From positions 62,001 through 126,000 of the forward strand of contig NZ_JALGBX010000008.1 in assembly GCF_022808175.1 (NCBI RefSeq): a stretch of DNA of 64,000 nucleotides, given 5' to 3'. Position numbers and translations under genes: made by a program. This DNA comes from Streptomyces sp. AP-93. Its GTDB lineage: Bacteria; Actinomycetota; Actinomycetes; Streptomycetales; Streptomycetaceae. The notes below the pieces were generated by a model. It worked only from the letters and a program-made list of their open reading frames with translations. It searched no databases and was not told where the DNA came from. Positions 1 to 10,151 of the stretch are shown piece by piece; position 1 is the first letter of the stretch; the number at the start of each line of letters is the position of its first letter.

Positions 1-473
1 AAGTAGAGGGTCATCGCGTCGTTGTCGACGGTCTGCTCCTGTGCGACCTGGAGCTCCTGGACGACCGACTTCCACATCTTCGGCATGCGGCCGACCCAGC
101 GGATGCGGATGCCCAGCTCGTTCATCTCGTCGCGGCGGCGCCGGATGACGTCGCGGTTGAAGTTCATGAGGAAGCGCACCTCGTCGGGCGAGCGCTTCCA
201 GTTCTCCGTCGAGAAGGCGTACAGGGAGAGGTTCTTGACGCCCATCTCCAGGCAGCCCTTGAGCACGTCGAGCACGACGCCCTCGCCCACCTTGTGGCCT
301 TCGGTGCGCGGCAGTCCGCGCTCCTTGGCCCAGCGGCCGTTGCCGTCCATGACGATCGCGACGTGGTTCGGGACCAACTCGCCGGGGATCTTCGGCGGCC
401 GCTCACCGGAGGGGTGCGGCTCGGGAACCTTGTACTCGCGGCGAGAGCGTCCCAGAATCCCGCGTCGTGCCAT
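1..473 (-). CDS. uppS: Isoprenyl transferase (undecaprenyl diphosphate synthase), partial
   Basis: A cis-prenyltransferase that condenses isopentenyl diphosphate units to make the polyprenyl carrier lipid for cell-wall synthesis. The 157 visible codons hold the N-terminal half: the pyrophosphate-binding motif VMDGNGRW with the catalytic Asp near residue 43, then RTEGHKVG and the [10 protein letters not shown] segment. The C-terminal half lies beyond the window edge. The ATG is preceded by GGAG about 8 bases upstream, and that site sits just after the recO stop codon, so recO and uppS are probably co-transcribed. Family assignment is firm; the exact chain length of the product cannot be told from sequence. 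Confidence 0.95.
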   Translation of the reverse strand, partial: MARRGILGRSRREYKVPEPHPSGERPPKIPGELVPNHVAIVMDGNGRWAKERGLPRTEGHKVGEGVVLDVLKGCLEMGVKNLSLYAFSTENWKRSPDEVRFLMNFNRDVIRRRRDEMNELGIRIRWVGRMPKMWKSVVQELQVAQEQTVDNDAMTLY

Positions 474-484
474 GTGCCCAGCTC

Positions 485-1231
485 CTATTTCTCGACGTAC
501 CGAAGGGAGCGTAGCCCGCGCTCCAGATGCCAGTGCAAGTAGGCGGAGACCAGCCCGCTGCCCTCCCGCACGTGACGCGCCTCGCACGCGTCGGCATGTC
601 CCCAGTCGCCCGTCAGCAGCGCGCTGAGCAGGGCGATGGCCTCCGACGAGGGTACGACGCTGCCGGGGACGCGGCAGTCGCCGCATATGACCCCGCCCGC
701 GGCGACGGAGAAGTGCCGGTTGGGGCCGTGGATCCCGCACTTCGCGCAGTCCTCGAAGCTGGGCGCGTAGCCGTTGACGGCGAGGGAGCGCAGCAGGAAG
801 GCGTCGAGGATGAGGTTCGGTGCGTGTTCGCCGCGCGAGAGCGTGCGCAGGGCGCCGACGAGCAGCAGGTACTGCTGTACGGCGGGCTCGCCCTCGTGGT
901 CGGTGAACCGCTCGGCGGTCTCCAGCATCGCGGTGCCGGCGGTGTAGCGGGCGTAGTCGGTGACGATGCCGTTGCCGTACGGGGCGATGATCTCGGTCTG
1001 CGTGCAGAGCGGGAGGCTGCGGCCGACCAGTTCGCCGCTGCGGGAGAAGAACTGCACGTCGGCGTGGGAGAAAGGTTCCAGCCGGGCGCCGAACTTGGAC
1101 TTGGTGCGCCGGACGCCGCGGGCGACGGCCCGGACCCGGCCGTGGCCCCGGGTCAGGAGCGTGATGATGCGGTCCGCCTCACCCAGCTTCTGGGTGCGCA
1201 GCACGATGCCGTCGTCGCGGAACAGACTCAT
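485..1231 (-). CDS. recO: DNA repair protein RecO
   Basis: RecO helps load RecA onto SSB-coated single-stranded DNA in the RecFOR recombination pathway. The 248-residue product opens with the OB-fold ([20 protein letters not shown]) and carries a four-cysteine zinc site at C162, C165, C183 and C186. I chose the internal ATG giving MSLFRDDG because it matches the usual start of actinobacterial RecO as I know it; an ATG three codons upstream is in frame and cannot be excluded. It lies 11 bases upstream of uppS, in the conserved recO-uppS order. Confidence 0.95.
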   Translation of the reverse strand: MSLFRDDGIVLRTQKLGEADRIITLLTRGHGRVRAVARGVRRTKSKFGARLEPFSHADVQFFSRSGELVGRSLPLCTQTEIIAPYGNGIVTDYARYTAGTAMLETAERFTDHEGEPAVQQYLLLVGALRTLSRGEHAPNLILDAFLLRSLAVNGYAPSFEDCAKCGIHGPNRHFSVAAGGVICGDCRVPGSVVPSSEAIALLSALLTGDWGHADACEARHVREGSGLVSAYLHWHLERGLRSLRYVEK

Positions 1232-1286
1232 GGATCCCATTGTCCTGTACGTCACCGACAGGACGGACTGCCCCGAACGGCAGCGA

Positions 1287-1315
1287 CCCCCGCCGGGCAC
1301 GAGGCCCGGCGGGGG
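1287..1315 (-). terminator. Hairpin terminator downstream of the nucleobase permease
   Basis: Perfect 12-bp stem (1287-1298 with 1304-1315) and a 5-base loop, lying 17 bases past the permease stop and before recO. There is no U-run, which is common for Streptomyces terminators. Confidence 0.6.
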
Positions 1316-1331
1316 ACACCCCTTGGGAGGA

Positions 1332-2825
1332 TCAGGCGGTCGGTGCCGGGGCGGGCTCGCCCTCGCCCGACTGGGCCGGTACGGCTGCCTTGGGCTCGTC
1401 GTCCGACGCCGCGGCGACGGCCGCCGGGGCGTCGGCCTGCGGGGCCTCGGCCGGGGCTCCGTGCGCATCGTCCTTGCCCAGACCGTTGAAGATCAGGTTC
1501 AGGACGATGGCGGCCGTGGCACCGAGCGTCACACCGCTGTTGAGGAGCGAGGAGAGGTCCGCGTCCATGTGGTCCTTGAAGAGGACCGGGACGGTGGCGG
1601 GGAGCAGCGCGAAGGCCAGGGAGACGCCCACGATGAGCGCGTTCTTCTCCTCCTTGAGGTCGACCTTGGCCAGGGTCTGGATGCCCGCCAGGGCGACCAT
1701 CGCGAACATCACGGTCGCGGCGCCGCCGAGCACTCCGTGCGGAACGGCGGCGACGACCGCGGCGGCCTTGGGGAGCAGGCCGAGCACGATCATGAAGACA
1801 CCCGCGGCGACCACGACGAAGCGGCTCTTGACCTTGGTCATGCGGACCAGGCCGACGTTCTCCGCGAAGGCCACGTACGGGAAGGAGTTGAGGACACCGC
1901 CGAGGGCGGTCGCGGCTCCGTCGGCACGCAGGGCGCGGGCCACGGTCTCGCTGTCGATGTCCTTGCCGACGATGTCGCCGACGGCGTAGGTGTCACCGGT
2001 GGTCTCGACCATGGTGATCAGCATGACGATGAGCATCAGGACGATCGGGAACCACTCGAACTTCGGGGCACCGTAGTAGAACGGCGTGGTGATGCCGATC
2101 CAGTCCGAGTTGCTCACGTTGCCGAACTTGGCGTCGCCGAGCAGGAAGGCGACGGCGGTGCCGCCGACCAGGCCGAGCAGGATGGAGATGCTGTTGAGGA
2201 AGGGCCGGCCGAGCTTCATCAGGATGAGGATGAAGAGCATCGTGCCGCCGGCGTAGGCGAAGTGCTTCGGGTCACCGAAGTCGGGGCTGCCGAGGCCGCC
2301 CGCGGCGTCGTTCAGTCCGACCGGGATCAACACGATGCCGAGGACGGTGATCACCGTGCCGGTGACGACCGGCGGGAAGAGCCGCATGATCATGCGGAAG
2401 GCCTTGGGAGGCAGCCAGGCGAAGGCGAAGGTGGCAATACCGGCCGTGATGACCGCGCCGTAGATGACGAGGAGGCCCGCCGTTCCCCCTCCCGCTCCGA
2501 GACCGATGGCGATCATCGGTGACACGGCGGTGAAGGTGACGCCCTGGATCAGGGGCAGCCGCGCGCCGATCCTGCCGATGCCCCACGCCTGGATGATCGA
2601 GGCGATACCGCAGGTGAGGAGGTCGGCATTGATCAGGTAGACCAGCTGCTCGGCGGAGAGCCCGAGGGCGCCACCGACGATGATCGGAACGATCACCGCA
2701 CCGGCGTAGAACGCGAGTACGTGCTGGAAGCCGTACAGCGCAAGCTTGGGGAGGGGGAGCACCTCGTCGACCGGGTGCGTGCTCTGCTTTCCGGTGGCGG
2801 AAAGCGGTGCGGCGACACGTGCCAT
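1332..2825 (-). CDS. Nucleobase:cation symporter (NCS2, uracil/xanthine permease family)
   Basis: A 497-residue integral membrane protein with about 12-14 hydrophobic segments. Family-typical stretches include LPLPKLALYGFQHVLAFYAG near the N terminus, the QGVTFTAVSPMIAIG segment, and the loop GGVLNSFPYVAFAENVGLV that carries the NCS2 signature. It should import a purine or uracil, or possibly urate, by cation symport; the substrate cannot be settled here. The C-terminal 50 residues are a hydrophilic Ala/Pro/Glu tail. I used ATG at 2825, but a TTG six codons upstream is also possible. It is transcribed alone, with a hairpin terminator behind it. Confidence 0.9.
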   Translation of the reverse strand: MARVAAPLSATGKQSTHPVDEVLPLPKLALYGFQHVLAFYAGAVIVPIIVGGALGLSAEQLVYLINADLLTCGIASIIQAWGIGRIGARLPLIQGVTFTAVSPMIAIGLGAGGGTAGLLVIYGAVITAGIATFAFAWLPPKAFRMIMRLFPPVVTGTVITVLGIVLIPVGLNDAAGGLGSPDFGDPKHFAYAGGTMLFILILMKLGRPFLNSISILLGLVGGTAVAFLLGDAKFGNVSNSDWIGITTPFYYGAPKFEWFPIVLMLIVMLITMVETTGDTYAVGDIVGKDIDSETVARALRADGAATALGGVLNSFPYVAFAENVGLVRMTKVKSRFVVVAAGVFMIVLGLLPKAAAVVAAVPHGVLGGAATVMFAMVALAGIQTLAKVDLKEEKNALIVGVSLAFALLPATVPVLFKDHMDADLSSLLNSGVTLGATAAIVLNLIFNGLGKDDAHGAPAEAPQADAPAAVAAASDDEPKAAVPAQSGEGEPAPAPTA

Positions 2826-2843
2826 CTCTGCCTTGCCCTTCAA

Positions 2844-3327
2844 TGAGGTAGGTAACTGAGAGGAAGCGATAGGAAGCTGGTTGTCCCTGGCCGAAGTGGG
2901 TCGTTAGCCCGTTGATCCGTCAGGGTTGTCGTTGCGTCCACGTGAATCGAAGCTCCGCGGTGTTACCTGCGGCGTCTCCTCGTGTGACCGGAATTGAACG
3001 CCTGTGGGGCCGCTCACAGATATCGTCGGCTTCTACAAAATGTTGACCCGGGGGCCTGCTGGCTCTGGAGGTTTCTCCAGTGGTGGAGACCCCCCGATTC
3101 GGCTATGGCCAACACTTCGCGGAACACCGGCTTCCCGCTGCGCGAACGCGAAGGCCCCACCCGGTGACGTGCGGGTTAACACTCCACGAGCCGTTCGGCC
3201 ACGCAAAGAAGAAGACGCCCCTCCGTCCGTCCACCTCGGAGAAACACCCCATACGGATGGCAGGCCTCCGCGGTTCACAGCGCGCGGAAGGATCTCCGAA
3301 TCGAGGGTGCGAGGCCCGATCGTTATC
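2844..3327. other. Gene-free interval with the permease leader
   Basis: No convincing gene, RNA or repeat is visible in these 484 bases. A locally AT-richer patch at about 3018-3046 (reading TTTTGTAGAA on the minus strand with GATATC downstream) could be part of the permease promoter, about 190 bases before its start; this is weak. No purine riboswitch was recognised. Confidence 0.3.
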
Positions 3328-3960
3328 TCAGGATGTGCCGCTTTCGCCCACACCGTGAGACGCGGCCGCGCCCGAAACCTCCAGCGCGGCCGAAACGATC
3401 GCCTGCGCCGCCGTCGCCGCGGCGAGCACCGGATCCGTCCGGCGGTGGGCGCGGCCCAGCATGAAGGCGCCTTCCAGCAGCGCGATCACCGAGCCCGCCG
3501 TGTCGTGCGCGGCTCCGATGCCGTGGCCGGCGTAGTACGCGGCCAGCGCGTCGGTCCAGGAAGCGAAGATCTCGGAGGTGGTCAGGCGCAGCCCCTCGTG
3601 GGTGCTCGCCACCTCCAGCGCGACCGTGGCGACGGGGCAGGGGTCGGCGAAGTCCAGCTCCTCCAGCGTCACGGCCGCGCCCGTGAAGGCGTCCCGCGTC
3701 GCCAGGACGGGGTCGTCGTGATGATCGGCACCCGGCCCGAAGAGCTCGCCGATCAGTGCCAGATAGGTCGCACCGGAGGTCCGCAGGACCTCCTCCCCCA
3801 GCTGGGCCTTGCCCCCCGGGAAGAAGTGGTAGGCGGACCCGTAGGGCGCCTGCGCCGTCGCCACGATCTGCTTCATGCCCGTGGCCGCGTACCCCTGGCG
3901 GCGGAAGAGCTCGGTCGCCGCGCCCAGGATGCGTGCTCGTGTATCGCCTGTCGTCGTCAT
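3328..3960 (-). CDS. TetR/AcrR family transcriptional regulator
   Basis: A 210-residue one-component repressor. The N-terminal helix-turn-helix (RARILGAATELFRRQGYAAT then VATAQAPYGSAYHFFPGGKAQL) is of the LmrA/YxaF-like type, with the variant GSAYHFF recognition helix. The C-terminal two thirds form the ligand-binding domain, typical of this subgroup (DPCPVATVALEVAS). It is divergent from the alpha/beta hydrolase gene, with only 57 bases between starts, and a perfect inverted repeat in that gap is its likely operator. It probably represses both itself and the hydrolase. The inducer is unknown. Confidence 0.9.
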   Translation of the reverse strand: MTTTGDTRARILGAATELFRRQGYAATGMKQIVATAQAPYGSAYHFFPGGKAQLGEEVLRTSGATYLALIGELFGPGADHHDDPVLATRDAFTGAAVTLEELDFADPCPVATVALEVASTHEGLRLTTSEIFASWTDALAAYYAGHGIGAAHDTAGSVIALLEGAFMLGRAHRRTDPVLAAATAAQAIVSAALEVSGAAASHGVGESGTS

Positions 3961-3974
3961 CGCGGCTATTCTCT

Positions 3975-3996
3975 CACTAGATCGGTCTATCTAGTG
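3975..3996. promoter_or_regulatory. Palindromic TetR-type operator between divergent genes
   Basis: Perfect inverted repeat: CACTAGAT, a 6-base spacer (CGGTCT), then ATCTAGTG. It lies between the regulator start (3960) and the hydrolase start (4018), so one bound dimer could block both promoters. The site is read directly; its use by this regulator is inferred from position. Confidence 0.7.
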
Positions 3997-4017
3997 GATT
4001 CGACCAGGGGGAACCGC

Positions 4018-4941
4018 ATGCTCTCCATCGCGCTCAGCTCCGGCACCATCGAGTACACCGACACCGACGCCGACACCGACGCCGGCCCGGACTCCGGCAC
4101 CGGCCCGTACGCCGACGGCCACACGGGCACCGGTCCCGCCCGCGAGACGCTCGTCCTCGTCCCCGGCCTCGGCTTCGACGCCTCCGTCTGGCAGCCCGTC
4201 GTCGACGAACTGCGCCCCGACTTCCGCGTCCTCGTCCCACTCCTCCCCCTCGGCGGCCACCGCCTGCCCATGGACCCCGACGCCGACCTCTCCGCCCACG
4301 GGATCGCGGGCCTCCTCGGCGAGTTCCTCGACCGCCTCGACCTGCGCGAGGTCACCCTCGTCCAGAACGACGCGGGCATCGCCCAGCTCCTCGTGGGCGT
4401 GAACGACAAGCGGATCGCACGCCTGGTCCTCGCCTCCTGCGAGGCCCTCGACAACTACCCGCCGGGCCTCCAGGGCAAGGCCCTGCACACCGCGAGCAAG
4501 ATCCCCGGAGCGCTCCACCTGCTCCTGCGGTCCTTCCGCTCGCCCTTCCTCGCCGGGATGCGGACCTCCCTCGGCGGCATGGCCAAGCGGCCGATCCCGC
4601 ACGATCTGGTCCTGCGCTGGTACGGCCCGCTGCTCACCGACCCGGCGATCCGCCGCGACCTGGGCGCGTTCCTGCGGGCCACCCGCAAGGACACCTACGT
4701 CGAGGCCGCCGAGCGGCTGCGCTCCTTCGACCGCCCCGCCCTCGTCCTCTGGGGCGCGGAGGACCGGATGATGCCGCCGCGGACCGGTCGCCGGCTCGCC
4801 GAACTGCTTCCGCACGGCGCGTACGAGGAGGTCCCGGACGCCCGCACGCTGATCCCGTTCGACAACCCGCGGGGGCTGTGCGAGGCCCTGCGCCGCTTCA
4901 TCGCGGCGCACCCCGCCCCGGTGGCGCGGGGCACCGCCTGA
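4018..4941 (+). CDS. Alpha/beta hydrolase with Asp at the nucleophile position
   Basis: A 307-residue alpha/beta-hydrolase-fold protein. The core starts at ETLVLVPGLGFDASVW (oxyanion region) and contains the nucleophile-elbow segment LVQNDAGIAQLL, where an Asp replaces the usual Ser of GxSxG, as in haloalkane dehalogenases and epoxide hydrolases. The acid strand LVLWGAEDRMMP is present. The place where the catalytic His normally sits reads DARTLIPFDNP, so the His appears to be missing. An Asp/Thr/Gly-rich low-complexity insert (about residues 13-38) precedes the fold. The gene is divergent from the TetR gene, which likely controls it. Substrate unknown. Confidence 0.85.
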   Translation: MLSIALSSGTIEYTDTDADTDAGPDSGTGPYADGHTGTGPARETLVLVPGLGFDASVWQPVVDELRPDFRVLVPLLPLGGHRLPMDPDADLSAHGIAGLLGEFLDRLDLREVTLVQNDAGIAQLLVGVNDKRIARLVLASCEALDNYPPGLQGKALHTASKIPGALHLLLRSFRSPFLAGMRTSLGGMAKRPIPHDLVLRWYGPLLTDPAIRRDLGAFLRATRKDTYVEAAERLRSFDRPALVLWGAEDRMMPPRTGRRLAELLPHGAYEEVPDARTLIPFDNPRGLCEALRRFIAAHPAPVARGTA

Positions 4942-5010
4942 GGCCGCGGGGGCCTCGCAGGGGGCCGCCCGTACGAGACCCGGGCCCTACGCCCGTACGA
5001 GACCCGGGCC

Positions 5011-5706
5011 CTACGGCGCCCGGACCGCCGACAGCAGCCGCGCGACCTCGTCCGCGTCGATGCGCAGCGCCGCGCCCACGGTCGCCAGCACCTCGCGCTC
5101 CGCGGGGATGTACGGGCCGTCCGCCAGCGCGACGCGCGCACCCTGCAGCAGGATCGATTCGCGGCCCGGGCCGGCCAGGTGCGGGGCCAGCGGCTCCAGG
5201 GCCTCGTGCAGCTCGATCGAGAGCGCGGCGCCGTAGCAGTCGGGGCCGTCGTAGAGCCCGAGCCGTCCCTCCTCGGCGGCCAGCCCGTCGACGAGGGACT
5301 CCAGCTGCTCCTCGGTGCAGTCCTGGAACCCGGCGGACCGTACGGCGCCCACGGCGGCCTCCAGCGCGCTGCGGGACGCGGTCCCGCCGGCGGCCAGTAC
5401 GGCCAGGGTCACGGTGTGCACGGCGTCGCGCAGCAGCGTGGAGAAGCGGGTGGTGGTGAGGTGGTCCAGGACCTCGGTGCCGAAGCGCTCGCGGCAGCCC
5501 TGGCACTCGACGACGGGGCCCGCCTGCCCGCGGGGCAGCAGCGGCACGCCGAGGACGGTGAAGCGGCGGCGCCCCGTGCGCCGGCGGTAGTTGCGGTCGC
5601 CACCGCAGTCGGGGCAGAAGAACTCCCCGTCCCCCACGGTGCTCCAGGTGGTGCGGATACCCCAGACCGTCAGCTTCCGGCCGTCCCCACCCCGAACTGG
5701 CAGCAC
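5011..5706 (-). CDS. TerB-family protein with N-terminal zinc ribbon
   Basis: A 231-residue cytoplasmic protein. The N-terminal part has a zinc ribbon with C31/C34 (CPDC) and C68/C71 (CQGC), and the rest is an acidic helical TerB-like domain (EQLESLVDGLAAEEGR through PYIPAEREVLATVGAALRI). TerB domains occur in tellurite resistance and stress proteins, but the role of this stand-alone form is unknown. The GTG start is well supported by GGAGG 7 bases upstream. It is encoded alone; no other ter genes are nearby, so tellurite resistance should not be assumed. Confidence 0.85.
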   Translation of the reverse strand: MLPVRGGDGRKLTVWGIRTTWSTVGDGEFFCPDCGGDRNYRRRTGRRRFTVLGVPLLPRGQAGPVVECQGCRERFGTEVLDHLTTTRFSTLLRDAVHTVTLAVLAAGGTASRSALEAAVGAVRSAGFQDCTEEQLESLVDGLAAEEGRLGLYDGPDCYGAALSIELHEALEPLAPHLAGPGRESILLQGARVALADGPYIPAEREVLATVGAALRIDADEVARLLSAVRAP

Positions 5707-5912
5707 GTCGCACCTCCGTCACCTTCCGGCAACATCGCCGGGTTGGCGTGATGTTAGCCACATCGGTGAGGATGCGTCAGCCGTGTGACAAGACAACATC
5801 GTGCGCCCTCCGTACTTGGCCGATCTGCGCCCCTGCCCGCGGGCGGCCCCGCACCCGGCCCCACCTGCGCGCCCGTCCCCGCGACCGCCCCGGCTTCCCT
5901 ACTCTCGCCCCC

Positions 5913-6503
5913 TTGAACGAGAAGTCTTGTCTGGTGACCGGCGCCGCGAGCGGCATCGGCCGGGCCACCGCCCTGCTGCTGGCCCGCTCCGGGGCCCTGG
6001 TGACCGCGTCCGACGTCAACGGTCCCGGCCTGGACGCCCTGCGCGCACGGCTGGCCGGTGAGGGGCACGAGGTCACCGTGGTGACCGGTGACGTGTCCGA
6101 TCCACAGGCCAACCGCGCGATGGTGGAGGCCGCGGTCGGCGCGTACGGGCGGCTCGACGTCGCCGTGGCGAACGCCGGGGTGCTCCCTCTTTCGGATGTA
6201 CGGGAGACCAGCCCGGAGGACTGGGACCGCGTCATGGCCATCGACGGCCGGGGCATGTTCCTGACCTGCAAGTACGCCATCGAGGCGATGACCGCGCAGC
6301 CGCGGCCCGGCGGGGCGCTGGTCTGCGTGTCCTCGATCTCGGGGTGGCCGGAGTACCTCGAGGAGATCACGGCGGCCCACCCGATGGGCCGGCTCGGCGA
6401 ACCGGAGGAGGTGGCCCGCGTCATCGCCTTCCTGGCCTCGGACGCGGCCTCGTTCGTGACGGGCGTCGTCCTGCCGGTGGACGGCGGCTACCTGGCCCGC
6501 TGA
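5913..6503 (+). CDS. Short-chain dehydrogenase/reductase lacking its catalytic segment
   Basis: A 196-residue SDR-type protein starting at TTG (LNEKSCLVTG). The Rossmann half is intact: TGAASGIG for cofactor binding, the DVSD acidic segment and the NAG motif in VANAGVL. The text then runs from CVSSISG straight into EEITAAHPMGRLGEPEEVA and the normal C terminus (GVVLPVDGGYLAR). The section that usually lies between, with the active-site YxxxK and about 50-60 residues, is absent although the frame is open. The product is therefore probably inactive or has lost reductase function. Usual family length is about 250 residues. No partner gene is evident. Confidence 0.8.
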   Translation: MNEKSCLVTGAASGIGRATALLLARSGALVTASDVNGPGLDALRARLAGEGHEVTVVTGDVSDPQANRAMVEAAVGAYGRLDVAVANAGVLPLSDVRETSPEDWDRVMAIDGRGMFLTCKYAIEAMTAQPRPGGALVCVSSISGWPEYLEEITAAHPMGRLGEPEEVARVIAFLASDAASFVTGVVLPVDGGYLAR

Positions 6504-6521
6504 GGCCCCCGGGAACGGCGG

Positions 6522-6553
6522 AACCCCGCCCCTCCGGGAGGAGGAGCGGGGTT
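6522..6553. terminator. Bidirectional hairpin between the SDR gene and leuA
   Basis: Inverted repeat AACCCCGC ... GCGGGGTT with a GC-rich inner stem, located between the convergent ends of the SDR gene and leuA. Confidence 0.6.
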
Positions 6554-6616
6554 CACGGACGAACTGGGTTCACGGACGAACTGGGTTCACGGACGAGCTG
6601 GGCCCACGGACGAGCG
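6551..6616. repeat. 17-bp tandem repeat next to the leuA stop
   Basis: Three near-identical 17-base units (GTTCACGGACGAACTGG, starts 6551, 6568 and 6585) and a fourth diverged unit run up to the leuA stop codon. Confidence 0.85.
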
Positions 6617-6617
6617 G

Positions 6618-8669
<2,052 letters not shown>

Positions 8670-8757
8670 TCAACGCGGCGCGAGCACTTTCAGACAACTG
8701 AATGAATCATGGTCGCCCCTAGTGACACAGCCATCACCCGCTGCCACATTGCCGGGC

Positions 8758-9813
8758 ATGGATGCCTTCCTCACCCCCCGCCACCCCGTCTTCTGCACCG
8801 TGGTGCCGCCGCACCTCCTGGACAAGATCGCCCGCTCGGAGGACCCCGCCCGGGCCGCCGCCGCGCGGCGGACCCTCGAGCTGGACGCCTCCCACCGGGT
8901 CCGGCGCCTGATGGCGGTGCTCCCGCCCGCCGGGGAGACTCCGTCCGAGACCCCCGAGCGGACCATCTACGACGCGCAGCACCAGACCCGGCTGCCCGGC
9001 AAGAAGGTCCGCGGCGAGGGCGAGGACGCCGGCCAGGACGCCAGCGTCAACCGTGCCTATGCCGGGCTCGGGGCCACCTACGAGCTCTTCTTCAAGGCCT
9101 TCGGGCGCCGCTCCATCGACGACGCCGGGCTGCCGCTGGACGCCACCGTCCACTACGACCGGCTGTACAACAACGCCTTCTGGGACGGCAGCCAGATGGT
9201 GTTCGGCGACGGAGACGGGGACCTCTTCCTCGACTTCACCGTCTCCGTGGACGTCATCGGGCACGAGCTGGCCCACGGGGTCACCCAGTACACCGCCGAC
9301 CTGGAGTACTACGGCCAGTCCGGCGCGCTCAACGAGTCCGTGTCCGACGTCTTCGGCTCCCTCATCAAGCAGTACTCCCTGGACCAGACGGCCGGGGACG
9401 CCGACTGGCTGATCGGCGCCGGACTCCTCGGGCCCTCGGTGGACAGCGGCTTCGCCCTGCGGTCGATGAAGGCGCCCGGGACGGCGTACGAGGACGACGA
9501 ACTCGGCAAGGACCCGCAGCCCGCGACGATGGACGACTACGTCCGCACCTCCCGCGACAACGGCGGGGTGCACATCAACTCCGGCATCCCCAACCACGCC
9601 TTCTACCTCGTCGCGACCGAGCTCGGCGGCAAGGCCTGGGACCGGGCCGGACGGATCTGGTACGACACCCTGACCGGCGGGGAGCTGGGCCCGAAGGCGG
9701 ACTTCGCCCGGTTCGCCGCCCTGACGACCGCCGCGGCCGTCACCCGGTACGGCGACGGCGGCGCGGAACACCAGGCGCTGCAGAAGGCGTGGTCGACCGT
9801 CGGCTTGGGCTAG
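8758..9813 (+). CDS. M4 family metallopeptidase, protealysin-like
   Basis: A 351-residue zinc protease of the thermolysin family. There is no signal peptide. The short N-terminal propeptide has the protealysin-type motif (HPVFCTVVPPHLLDKIA). The catalytic HELAH is at 169-173 and the third zinc ligand lies in NESVSD (Glu193); the downstream HINSGIPNHAFY carries the catalytic-site His region. Lack of a secretion signal suggests it acts inside the cell or leaves by another route, as thought for protealysin. The next gene encodes an emfourin-type inhibitor 24 bases downstream. I chose the ATG at 8758 because the propeptide begins there. Confidence 0.93.
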   Translation: MDAFLTPRHPVFCTVVPPHLLDKIARSEDPARAAAARRTLELDASHRVRRLMAVLPPAGETPSETPERTIYDAQHQTRLPGKKVRGEGEDAGQDASVNRAYAGLGATYELFFKAFGRRSIDDAGLPLDATVHYDRLYNNAFWDGSQMVFGDGDGDLFLDFTVSVDVIGHELAHGVTQYTADLEYYGQSGALNESVSDVFGSLIKQYSLDQTAGDADWLIGAGLLGPSVDSGFALRSMKAPGTAYEDDELGKDPQPATMDDYVRTSRDNGGVHINSGIPNHAFYLVATELGGKAWDRAGRIWYDTLTGGELGPKADFARFAALTTAAAVTRYGDGGAEHQALQKAWSTVGLG

Positions 9814-9837
9814 CAGGCGTCGGGTAGAAGGGCGGTC

Positions 9838-10107
9838 ATGCGGATTCAGGTGGTGCGGACGGGCGGCTTCGCGGGGATCGAGCGGCGGGGCGAGGTGGAC
9901 ACATCGGGCCTGCCCGACGAGGACGAGTGGCAGGCGCTGGCGCAGCTTGCCCTGCGGCCCGTCCCTCCGGGGCATTCGGCGGACCGGGTCCGGGACGGAT
10001 TCTCGTACCGGATCACCGTTGACGGGCGGACGGTGCTCTGCCAGGACCCGAACCTCTCGGACGCACAGCGCTCGCTGATCTCCCGCGTCCTGAAAGAAGG
10101 TGCCTGA
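9838..10107 (+). CDS. Emfourin-like inhibitor of M4 protease
   Basis: An 89-residue protein with the emfourin pattern: an N-terminal strand MRIQVVRTGGFAGIERRGEVD, a short helix and a C-terminal segment. Emfourin is a slow-binding inhibitor of the Serratia M4 protease protealysin and is encoded beside it. The location directly after the M4 protease gene, with a short gap and an AGAAGGG ribosome site, supports the same pairing here. It likely holds the intracellular protease in check. Inhibition itself is inferred, not shown. Confidence 0.85.
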   Translation: MRIQVVRTGGFAGIERRGEVDTSGLPDEDEWQALAQLALRPVPPGHSADRVRDGFSYRITVDGRTVLCQDPNLSDAQRSLISRVLKEGA

Positions 10108-10151
10108 TCAAAAGACGTGCTTGATCGCGGACCGCTTGCTTGGATGGCCGG

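Noticed and set aside
2844..3327. Purine riboswitch upstream of the nucleobase permease
   Set aside because: I could not find the conserved junction bases or the three-helix pattern in the leader.
5011..5706. Tellurite resistance operon
   Set aside because: Only a single TerB-like protein with a zinc ribbon is present; no TerA, TerC, TerD or TerE partner.
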